Of a stretch of 64,000 nt of DNA, positions 54,606 through 64,000 are shown piece by piece. Positions within the stretch are counted from its first letter, which is position 1, and every line of letters starts with the position of its first letter. Source of the DNA: Dipteris shenzhenensis (taxonomy: Eukaryota; Polypodiophyta; Polypodiopsida; Gleicheniales); assembly GCA_047967505.1 (NCBI GenBank), contig CM106541.1; one strand, 5' to 3'. Under the pieces are notes generated by a model, which did no database searches, had not been told where the DNA came from, and worked only from the letters and a program-made list of their open reading frames with translations. Both the position numbers and the translations under genes were made by a program.

Positions 54606-55076
54606 TCTTTTGTGCAATCTCTGGTGTTATTATAACATTTAAGATACCATGCAATATTATGGAATTTTATGAGTTTTTTGTTAGAAGATTCTTTGTTTTA
54701 GAGGGATGAAAGTAGTAGAGTTGTTAGTATGGAACACTTTTGTGGATTTCAGATGAGCCCCAAAACACTGGTGATCCTTTGCTATTCATGTACCCTCCCA
54801 ACTCCAAGACCAAATTTGCCAAAGAGATTAATGTTCTGAGAAGAAGATCAAGGATAACAGGTGCAATTCTGTGGCAAAATTATTTTGCTTACAGGATTGA
54901 TTAAGATTTGATCCTATGTGAAGGAGAAGCATCTGCAAAGCATAAATGATGGTACGGGTGGAATGGAAAGTGACAAGCGATGGTCTACATGACAAATTTT
55001 AGGATTGATCAAGACCCATTGCTTCATGTATGCGATCACGACAGCAGTTCTTGCAAGAGCTAGATGCAGATCTATG
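54606..55076. other. No recognisable feature
   Basis: Unplaced AT-rich DNA between the LARD-like element and the next Copia LTR. No gene seen. Confidence 0.4.
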
Positions 55077-55404
55077 TGTTATTGAACCAACAAGAAATCA
55101 AGGGCGGACGAAAATGTCCCAATGGTGTCTCAGGATGAAAATGGTAAGGCTCTACTAGAAGAACAGTTGTAGCGTGATCTAGTTGACAAAATATGAAGAG
55201 GGGAGAGGAGAAGAGTGGAGATGACAAAAGAGGGCATAGATAGAGAGCACACCATAAAATGACTAACTGTACACTAGATTTAGTTGAAAATGTAGAATAT
55301 ATACAAACCCTTTTAGGGTTAGGGTTACCCTTTCCTTTATAGCACTCTATTGGGTAAGTTCTATGCACATATGATTACATGATGTTGAGCATGGTTTCTC
55401 AACA
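55077..55404 (-). repeat. Copia-E 3' LTR (inner edge firm, outer edge tentative)
   Basis: In element orientation it starts TGTTGAGAAACCATG right after AGAGAAGG. It has TATATATTC downstream of GGGTTTG. It probably ends CAATAACA at 55077, judged only from the TG...CA rule since no second LTR is present. Confidence 0.6.
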
Positions 55405-55492
55405 CCTTCTCTCAAGATCAACATCATGAAGTAGGCCTTCCCTCAAGATGATGATTCTGGGAAATTGAAGGAGGACTGAGTATTACATTCCT

Positions 55493-56128
55493 TCACACCC
55501 CTTTAATGGTAATGTCCTTCCTCTGTGTCAAACCAAGAGCTTGTCGGTGCTTCTTGAAAAGCTCTTTACTGAGTGGTTTGGTAAAGATGTCTGCAACATT
55601 CTCTTTGCTATCACAATGTTGCAATGTGATGTCACCAAGTAACACTATTTCTCTCATGAAGTGCTCTCTGGCATCAATGTGCTTGGTCCTAGAGTGATAT
55701 ACTGGATTCTTGGCCAATGTTTGAGCCCATTGATTATCACAGTATATTATTATTGGATTTGATTCATCAAAGTAATCTATTTTTGACAATAGTCTTTTGA
55801 GCCATATAGCCTCACATGCACCTATAGTGAGTGCCCTATATTCTGCTTTAGTCAAAGACAAAGAAACAGTTGGCTGTTTGTTTGACAACCATGATATAGG
55901 ACCTTGACCAATGAAAAATGCATATCCCTGTGTGGATCTCCTAGTCTCATGATCTCCGGCATAATCACTATCACAATATCTATGCAACCTTGGATGAATT
56001 CCTCTTTTGTATTCTATTCCAAACTGTCTTGTACCTCTAATGTATCTCAAGACTCTTTTGGTTGCATTCCAGTGAGAGTGTTTTGGATTTGACATAAACT
56101 GTGCTAGAGTGAGCTTACTGCATAACAA
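55493..56128 (-). pseudogene. Copia-E RT connection/RNase H (211-residue open frame)
   Basis: No stops over 211 codons: NATKRVLRYIRGTRQFGIEY, YCDSDYAGDHETRRSTQGY, PTVSLSLTKAEYRALTIGAC, EAIWLKRLLSKI, IIYCDNQWAQTLAKNPVYHS, RTKHIDAREHFMRE, ENVADIFTKPLSKELFKKHR. RNase H metal-ligand positions (D in CDSDYAG, E in KAEYRA, D in CDN) are present; the canonical 'SSTEAEY' is LTKAEY. The domain looks intact, but the 5' part of pol is absent. Confidence 0.9.
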
Positions 56129-56129
56129 A

Positions 56130-57190
56130 TAGCTAGCCTCTCATGGGAGTATTCCAAGGCACGTGAATTTGAGCAGAGCCTTATGGGGATATCCCAAAGC
56201 ACAAGGCGCATACCTATTTTATTTTAAACAAATCAACACATATGCACATATTAAACTCCAACACATTTCTTTTGCATCGTACAACTCGGTTAAATTATGA
56301 TATTCATCTTTGGTATTGCCCTCATAATATCACTTGAAACTATTTATCCTTACCCAGCTCATGCATGGCTCAAATAACTACACTCAAATTCCTAATCAAG
56401 CATCCTCTCCACAGTTTTTGTATGCCATTTGAGAAAACCCTATCAAGAGTACTCCAAGGCACACATAACATATATTTTGTGAATGCATCCCAAATACAAA
56501 TGCTCTACAGACTTCTTAAATGACCCACAAACTTCTTATGCTATTTGAGCAAACCTTTGCAAGGTTACTCCAAAGACAAGACCCATATTTGTTTCATTTT
56601 TTACAAATGAATGCACACACATCTTGAACCTGCATCCAAACACTTAACCAACCAAATTCCTCGCACTCTCTATATGACATCTGTACAAACCCTCATGGAA
56701 GTACCCTAAAGCATATGGAATATATATTCTATAAGAGCTCCCACAAAATAAAATGCCCCACAAATTCCCTATGCCATTTGAGCAAACCCTTTTTAGGATA
56801 CTACAAAGCACAAGAAACATACATATTTTATTTTAAACAAAATAACACATCCACACCATAACTCATCTTAAATGACCCACAAATATCTTATGCCATTTGA
56901 CCAAACCTTTGCGAGGATACTCCAAAGCAAAAGAACCATATGTGTCTTTCTTTAAACAAATCAATGCATACACTCGTTGAACCTAGATCCAAACACTTTA
57001 CCAAATTGAGTCACAACCTCCATATGCCATCTGAGCAAACCCTCATGGGAATACCCCAAAGCACATAGCACATATATTACCAAAGTGCACACACAAAAGC
57101 AAATGCCCTACAAATTTCTTATGCCTCTTGAGCAAGCACTTACTAGGATACCCTAAAGCACAAGAAACATATGAATTTCATCTAACCAAG
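56130..57190. repeat. Degenerate ~115-bp tandem repeat, about nine units
   Basis: The block 'CATTTGAGCAAACCCTNATGGGANTACNCCAAAGCACA' followed by ACATATATTT recurs at about 56136, 56180, 56427, 56541, 56680, 56777, 56894, 57027 and 57123. Spacing alternates near 96-139 bp, suggesting a two-unit higher order of about 230 bp. Strongly diverged, no coding potential. Confidence 0.85.
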
Positions 57191-57393
57191 TTGCTCATTA
57201 AAATTCCTTAACAACATACTTGTAATTCCAAAAGAAATCCCACATTTTCCTTTCCATGAAATAGAATAGTCAAAAGACAAATTCCTTGACCCCATGAAAC
57301 CACGTAATTTTGTGAATTTCTCAACCCCATAAAGATACATAATTTTTATTTAAATAATTTTACAAGAGACAATGCACAGAGAGAGAGAGAGAG

Positions 57394-57464
<71 letters not shown>

Positions 57465-59220
57465 CTTGTTGGTCACTAGCTACTATATGGAATGCATTCA
57501 CCAACCCACTGCACTCCATGCATGATGCCACAGTCTTTACAAACCTGCCCATCTTGTCTAGCCTCTCCAATGTTCTACAAAGTATGCAAACATATATGCA
57601 TGTCCCCCCAAAAAAAATTTGTAAATGCCATCTAAAAAATCTTAACTAAAGTAGTTTTGGAATGCTCCCAAGAAAAACCATAGGGATAATTTAAGAATCT
57701 TGACAAAGATTTAAAAGCATAACCTCAAAGAAAGCATCCTAAACTAGAAGAGGAACTATGAACCCTTAGTTTAGCATTTCACCCTCCAACAAAAACAATT
57801 GATTCTATTATTTTCAATTTGAAATCTAATCCTCTCTCAACGTATAAATGATAGCCCAAAGTATAAGTTAATTATCAATTTTGAATTGAGAGAATTTAGC
57901 CTTGATATATTTCATTGCAATTTATTTAGCACAACATAAAAACCATGACACAGATCTTTCATTGCACATGGAAATTCAAATACCAAACTTTGTATGGACA
58001 TGATCCAACCTATGATCTAAATAGAAACCTAAAGATCTTCCAAACAATATGGACCTTCAACTAGCAACCTCTCCATGATAGCCATAGAGGATATCATCTC
58101 GATATCTTTTGCTCACCCGATCTTGCAAATAGGTGGTGAACATGTCACTTGAACCAACTTTGTAGCATCAATTGAGCCAAAAGCAACAAATATATGAACC
58201 ACTTCCAACTAAAACGTCATCTTATTTGAACTGCATGATCTTCTTCAATGCATAAATTGCATTGCAGGATAATTAAGTGATGTGCCGATCAAACACAAGA
58301 GGCTGCAAGGTGCATAATTTGGGCACTTTCATGGCCTTACTATGATATGATATTCCAGTGGCATAATGCAAAGATTCCAAGCTCTAGCATCTTTGACATC
58401 ATCCTAACCTCTAACTTGTTACTTCATGCTAAGACCACAAACATGGTACAACAAATTAAGAACATAGAAAATGCCAAAAACAAGACAAGAAGGAAAATTT
58501 GTACAAAAGACGACATGATTTGTTTGAGAATACCATGGCCTTTCAATTTTGTACAATGTAGATGTTGGCATCATCTATTTTCTTTGGAATTGTATAAGAT
58601 CATGCAGCTAACCCATTGTGGAAGACATCCCCAATATCATATAAAATTCAACTTGTGCAGGATGTGAGAGATGGAAATGAATGGATGCAACCCCCACAAA
58701 GAAAATTCCATGCAACTAAGACACCCATGCAACTTATTTGAGGCTCAGAAAGAACATCCACATTGTCAGACAAGAGAAACAAGCTATAATGTAAATGAAT
58801 TGTGAGCAATCACCTTGCAAAATAGTGAGTTGGACACCTCCATTTTTTTCCCTCACACCTTAGAGCTGATCTACTCTTGCACAACACCTCCCATGTCCAT
58901 GCAACCCTTCATGACACATTGCTGGTCTACAACCTCCACCTTGGTCCATAACCTCCATCCAAGCAAAAGTGTCACAATGAGCCAAAGCATTTGGTATAGC
59001 AAGAGCCCAAAACACACACCCAACCAATGAAAAGCTCCAATTAGATAGAGGAAAGCCACCCTAGACAAAGAACTAGATCCATTAGCTGAAGTGGAGCCAC
59101 CATGGACAACACTATTTACAATTGCCAAAAATTTGAGTAATACGAGGAAATTCACATTCCCCTTTGAAATCGACCTTGAAGTCAATCCTATAGCACTATC
59201 TCTATCGAGCCAGTGCTAAT
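57191..59220. other. No gene found; (GA)n microsatellite
   Basis: A GA repeat of about 85 bp lies at 57376-57463. The remaining AT-rich DNA has only short random frames. Confidence 0.6.
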
Positions 59221-59224
59221 AAAA

Positions 59225-59570
59225 GGGAGAGGGATAAAGTTGAAAAAATGAAAGGGAAATAAAAATAAAAAAGGTGAGAGGGGGGCTGTAAAGGAGGGTG
59301 ACGTGGGGATAAGGGGTAGGGTGGTGTGAGGTGGAGTGTTAGGTGGGGTGAGGGTTGGGATGGGGAGAGGTGGAGTGTTAGGTGGGGTGCAGGTTAGGAT
59401 GGGAGGACATGACTTGGCAATGTATAGGGGGGTTCTATGGAGGGTAGGAGGGAGTCATGATGGGATATGGTGGGGGGAGGGGCTATCAAGATATGAGGTG
59501 GAGGTGAGATAATGTAGGGTGAAGTGGTGTAGGTATAACTAGAGTGAGGTAGGGTTAGGGTTAGGCTAAC
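59225..59570. repeat. G-rich minisatellite
   Basis: Irregular units of GGTGGAGTGTTAGGTGGGGTG and GGTTGGGATGGG. It ends with AGGGTTAGGGTTAGG near 59545, too short to call telomeric. Confidence 0.75.
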
Positions 59571-60600
59571 GAGGAACTACAGTTGTACTTATCATTTTCT
59601 CTGTCGCTTGCTACTCTCATCATCTCCTCATGCTCCCTACCATCACCTCCTAAATCTCACCAACGTCTCTCACCTCACCATGCCATTATTTGGCATCTAC
59701 TACTTGTTTGCTCAGGCCATTGCCATCCTATTGACTCTACTTGTTTTTGTCACTGAGCTACCATCCATGCTATTTTTGTGTTCCCATATGCCTTGAGGAT
59801 GTCTGAGTTATGATCATGCATCTTTCTGAACTTCACTATTGGCTGCCACTCTACTGTTGGTGGCTTCCTTTTCTTGGAAACTACTTGTCGCATCACATAC
59901 TCATCTCTAAGTAGGCCAATGGTTGCTCTTTCACTAGCTTCATCATCTTGTTCAACCACCTCTTTCTCTATTGATGCCCTTCTTTCAGTGCCCAATGGAC
60001 AAGCAACTCTTATTCCATGAGTTGTCATCTGCTCATCCATTGTTGTTTGGCTTGTTTGTTGTGCTCTCTCCCAATTGCCAACACTTGCTACTCCCTGATG
60101 GAAGCAAGTTAGGGGGCAAGGATGATGAAAAACTAGCATGAACTTTGAGAGGAGCTACTACTGCTGTTTTGTCACCTAGTTGTATGTTCTTCGATTGATA
60201 TTTCTCCCTCTTATGTGGGTTTCTTGTGGTTCAGTGGCTCTGATCTTCCCTAAGTGTGCCACATTTATTGCTTTTCTTTCAAGGAGAAGTGCTCTTTTGC
60301 ATCGATCTTAACTTTCATTCATTGATTCAGCCATTTTCCAAAGTTTCTAACTGCTTCCTAAGAGTTTATGTATTCTTGCTAGCTTTTATCACAAGTTTAT
60401 CCTATTGAATCAAGTGTTTACTCCGTGTGTACATATGATGGTTCTCCATTGTGCTATGTATCTAATGTGGTACATGATTTCCTTCTATATAAGAAAAATA
60501 ATAGTCTATCAAACTAGCTCACTACTTGCCTAGCAAGGCTGAAATAATAGATCTTTGCCCATGGCTTAACCACATACTCTTACAACAATTCGTAGCTTTG
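59571..60600. other. Unplaced DNA, one unidentified minus-strand frame
   Basis: A 129-codon minus frame (60139-59750) is basic and Glu-rich (EKEVVEQDDEASERATIGL) with no motif I know. It could be degenerate leader or gag of the element whose primer site is at 60603. No firm gene. Confidence 0.3.
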
Positions 60601-60602
60601 TC

Positions 60603-60640
60603 GCTATAATACCAATTGTTAGCTTTCAAAACTCTATCAC
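60603..60640 (-). promoter_or_regulatory. Copia-type primer site/LTR edge, minus strand
   Basis: The minus strand reads TGGTATTATAGC (60614-60603), two mismatches from TGGTATCAGAGC. It follows a possible LTR end GCTAACA (plus-strand TGTTAGC from 60617). Suggests a minus-strand element with its LTR to the right; no partner LTR was found. Confidence 0.4.
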
Positions 60641-60964
60641 ATTATATTCTCACTATAGTTTGAGACATAGCATCATGATAAAAATAAACTACCCACACAA
60701 GATGTTAATGTAGATGCACATAAAATACCCAATTTAGAAGAATAGATGCCAAGTAAAAGGCCAACTGCAATGAAGACAACACTCTTTGTATTACCCTTGA
60801 ATAATACATGAATGATCAGATAAAAATAAATCCATATGAACAGACGATTGACCACTCATCATCATAATATTGATATGTATATACGTTTAATGGTGAGCTT
60901 CACCCCCACATTTTGGTCCTAGTACTAGTATGGAGATTCGGTTGACCGTTGCGATGAGGATACC

Positions 60965-61014
<50 letters not shown>

Positions 61015-62640
61015 AAGATCTAATAACCATGTCGATAACAAATGAGCGACATGGTGTTGAAACATTTAATTGTAACATACTTATTTAAATTACAAGATGT
61101 GAGAATTTATCTAACTAGTTTAATTGTGGACTGAGCATGATTGATTAAATTGAACAAGATGCATTGCTTGAATTTTCAACTGTTGTAGAGTGCACAAAGT
61201 GAGATACTTGTGCAAGTTGAAGGATGCAAAAAGAAAAGAAATGCTACATATTGAACTAGTTTTCATATATCTTTTGGTTGAATTATCAAGGTTGTAGATT
61301 TCTTTTAACTTTATGCATTGGCCTTTGCAACTAGCCCTTGTTGCCTCATGTGAACTGTCACTTTCTTCTTGCAAGATAGTTTCTATCTTTATAAGCTCCA
61401 AGAAAATTAGTCCTCTTTCTTCTTCATGGAATTCTTGCAAATTGGTCTTCTTTCTTCTTCATGGCCTTCTTTCAAACTAGTCCTTGTTACTAGTGCTACT
61501 ATTGCATGCAACCTTTTTGAGAGCTCCTTGTTGACTAGTCCCAACCACAAAACCAAAAAATGTGTAGCCTTGAAATGCACCACTAGGTATCTGCATAGTG
61601 ATAGAAGCCACGTGGGAGGATGAACATGAAACAGCAATCACAAGGAGCAAGAACTCTAAAATAACATATCCTAAAAAAAGAAAATACATCTAATAATCTA
61701 CTCCTATCCTAAAAGAGGTATAAAGAACAAATAAAAGCAATGGAATAAGATGCAAACTCGTCTCTCGAACTCTCATTTCATCTACACCATGCCCAACACA
61801 TGATGTTAGGAGCCTCTAGATGCCTCATGGTACACAATCTGTGATACAAAGCACTACTTGCTTATGGATGGTAGGATCTTACACTCAAGGATGACTAGCC
61901 ATCACCACACTCAAGAAACTTAGGAGGAAAGGTATGCCACTTGAAGCACCTACGTAAGGAGCCTCAACCAAGTAATGCAAGCATAAAAACTCTCAATAGA
62001 CCTCTCCCATTCATAAAAGAGTCTCACACTTGCATGAGAGGTTAAGAAGCTCGGGGAGCAAAAGTTGTGTAGTTTGGGGATGAAAAATAATCGGCCATAC
62101 TTGCAATCTAGAATTTGCATGGAAAATCATCCAATCATATGTTAATACAACCTCAACGCTTGGATGCAAACCAAGGCCAAGTGGTGTAGTAGACTCTAGA
62201 AATGGGAGTTAATCTGGTAGCTATCAGTGCAAATGCAGTAGACATTCAACAATAGTAACAACAACAAGGACACTAGGGCCAGTAATGGAATCAAAACCAC
62301 CCGATGAATTTTTGGGGTGGAATTCAAAAAGAGTGCAATTACTACTTTGCGAATGGACATTGGGCAAGACCTAATTGTTTGTTGTAGGTAAAACATTGGA
62401 TCAAAAGGGGCATGATTGCTCAAGGTGTGTGTAGATAGAAGAAGCGTTAGAAAACTCAACACAAATCGACAGTCACCTAGTCAAAGGGTCTGGTTCAAGG
62501 GAAAGTCCTTGAGAAGAAGGAACCAAAAAAAAAAATCAATTGTGATGAAAGGTTCAAGAAGAGGTCTAGACAACATCGGTAAAAAAGATATAAAAGATCC
62601 AGGCTAAGGACGAGGCTAATATGATGTGGCAGCCAATTAA
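60641..62640. other. No gene found; (GA)n microsatellite
   Basis: GA repeat at 60970-61011. CTTCTTCATGG is repeated near 61415-61465. Otherwise AT-rich with short frames only. Confidence 0.5.
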
Positions 62641-62920
62641 GAAAATCGGTCCTCTGATCAGTCAAACAAAAAGTCCAATAGTCAATTTGGCAAAAATTCT
62701 GGCACTAAGTCTGGCATCAGCCGACTCTGGATACCTAGTCTGAAGTTTGTCTTGAGGATGGTGTAAATTGCACCATACCTCTAGGGCATAGGGGAAACCC
62801 TTACCCTAACCCTAAGGGGTTCACATGTATATCTTCATGTTCATGTTCAATACAACTAAGTGTACAGGTAGCTATGTCGTGTGCACTCCTCTCTCTCTCC
62901 CTCTCTCACTTCCGCTACCA
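62640..62920 (+). repeat. Probable Copia LTR end, plus strand
   Basis: Sequence ending CCGCTACCA directly before a primer site, with AACCCTTACCCTAACCCTAAGG and ATGTATATCTTC (weak TATA) upstream. The left edge is not defined; 62640 is a placeholder. Confidence 0.45.
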
Positions 62921-62932
62921 TGGTATTAGAGC
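62921..62932 (+). promoter_or_regulatory. Copia-type primer-binding site, plus strand
   Basis: TGGTATTAGAGC, one mismatch from the canonical initiator-Met tRNA primer site, directly after CA. Confidence 0.65.
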
Positions 62933-63045
62933 TGATGGTGCTCCCACTCCCTTCATGAGTGTCAAGCCCTCCTTCAGTGAGGTGTCTTCCATTGAGAGAG
63001 TTTTCATGGGGAGAGAGAGATAGAGACAGAGAGAGAGACAGAGAT

Positions 63046-63095
<50 letters not shown>

Positions 63096-64000
63096 CTTGC
63101 CCTTATCAAGGCATCAAGCCCTTGTTCCATCAAGGCATAAACCCTCTCTTTGAGGCATCTCTATTCCATCTCTAGCTCTCATCATAAAGCCCTTCTCCAT
63201 CTTCAATTTGGTCCAAATAGCTTGTCATTCCAAGCTATGGAGAAAAACTTATCCTCATTTATATGTTCATCCTTCTTTCTGTCCATTGAGAGGGATTTAT
63301 TGAGTGTGAAAGGTTGAATCTCTATTCTTTTTTAAGGGATTTAGTGAGTTTGGAGTTTGAGTGTTTTGGTGGAAGTTTCATACTCTATGTTCTGGTTTGA
63401 GTCCTTCTCGATGACAACTAAGGTGTCTTTGGCACCTCCAAATGCTGCTCTTCTCCTATCTACATGCTAGCCAGCACTGTCCATCAAGTTGCTTCAACAA
63501 TGAAGCAAACAACTTTTGTAGCCTCCACAGGTTCTACTCATAGCACCATAGCTCCAACGATGAGGACCCTCTACAACGAACTCTTCAAAGAAGCTCCTAG
63601 CCCATCCGGCAAGCCACATCCATGGGCAACACTCAACAATGATATCCATGCAGCTGCACCTCCTATAGTGCAGAGTCAATGAATCCTTGAATGTGGCCTC
63701 CTCAATCAAGCCCTACAACCTCCATGGCTCTCCAAGCAAGGCTCGGTTCCAAGTACCATCTCTTTTCCCATGTCCATCTCCAGCTTCTACAATCAAATGG
63801 AAAGCAGTGGCGGCCGATTCTCTATCAATGAGCGCCTTTCACACAAGCTCCAACAAGGCTTCAAAGCACTTATCAAGCCTCAAGAAATGGCAACTTTCCA
63901 ATGACCCTCATGACACTCCTGTAGCTCCCTCCAACCTCAACCTCCATGCACTCAAGTCGACTCTACAAAGGCTCCCCACATCGCAAGGATTGACAACCAA
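62933..64000 (+). other. Start of an element's internal region, unidentified
   Basis: A GA-rich microsatellite lies at 63010-63091. After about 63410 the plus strand reads Ala/Ser/Thr/Pro-rich broken frames (MTTKVSLAPPNAALLL; MRTLYNELFKEAPSPSGKP). The position downstream of the primer site would fit a leader or gag, but no gag motif is recognisable before the window ends. Confidence 0.3.

Larger units (their letters stand above)
55077..56128 (-). mobile_element. Copia-E: 3' end of a Ty1/Copia element
   Basis: Minus strand: RT end and RNase H (56128-55493), short untranslated part, polypurine tract, LTR. Everything upstream of the RT connection is missing; homology stops at about 56110-56128, where a tandem-repeat region starts. 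Confidence 0.85.

Noticed and set aside
59540-59560. GGGTTAGGGTTAGG as telomeric DNA
   Set aside because: Only two hexamers within a G-rich minisatellite, and not the usual plant heptamer.

Overview
This is nuclear DNA of a land plant with a large, repeat-dominated genome. The evidence is Ty1/Copia elements primed by the initiator-Met tRNA (TGGTATCAGAGC just inside the LTRs), a Ty3/Gypsy element, CACTA (En/Spm-type) transposase remnants, LINE remnants, satellite and microsatellite DNA, and GT-AG introns. The sequence does not fix the lineage; I would not go beyond 'land plant, probably a large-genome group'. Almost every transposon reading frame carries stops and frameshifts, so this is old, nested transposon debris around one plausibly functional host gene.

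Layout. 1-8.9 kb: a decayed minus-strand coiled-coil gene or element split by a complete 5.5-kb Copia element (Copia-A, 1666-7158, LTRs about 92% identical). 8.9-10.1 kb: LTR remnants rich in minisatellites. 10.1-15.1 kb: a minus-strand, multi-exon, decayed gene ending in a Ulp1/SENP (C48) cysteine-peptidase domain. Behind it lies a truncated, diverged second copy of two of its exons. In front of it sit an LTR, primer-binding site and short leader of the Copia-A family (15113-15499). 15.5-20.7 kb: C-rich and CT-rich tracts, an eight-copy 181-bp satellite array, an 86-bp inverted repeat and a rearranged CACTA element. 20.8-28.5 kb: a minus-strand Copia element (Copia-B) whose 3' end is replaced by an inverted RNase H piece, and whose leader contains a compact non-autonomous Copia (Copia-C, perfect GTAAA target duplication) with gag fused directly to the RT/RNase H end. 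28.9-34 kb: Gypsy and LTR fragments, a possible transposon 5' end, and low-complexity DNA.

35.4-37.9 kb holds the only convincing host gene. It has three or more exons and encodes a protein of about 760 residues with four or five calmodulin-binding IQ motifs; its conceptual splice junctions stay in frame. 38-40.6 kb is intergenic with a LINE RT fossil. 40.6-45.56 kb is a decayed plus-strand Gypsy element, cut off inside integrase by a second, inverted piece of the same 181-bp satellite. 46.1-50.6 kb is a longer CACTA fossil (TNP2, DUF4218-like and DUF4216-like parts) with a 194-bp internal tandem duplication and TATCGACG-type subterminal repeats. 50.7-55 kb holds a LINE tail and a LARD-like element without recognisable coding capacity. 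55-56.1 kb is the 3' end of another Copia. 56.1-64 kb is mostly non-coding: a degenerate ~115-bp tandem repeat, GA microsatellites and two isolated Copia-type LTR/primer-site junctions.

The most interesting signals are the Copia LTR/leader joined to an intron-bearing Ulp1-like gene that has lost two active-site-region residues, the 181-bp satellite found twice beside CACTA ends, the gag-RNase H Copia-C miniature, and the two head-to-head inversion junctions in coding sequence at about 20.34 and 21.36 kb.
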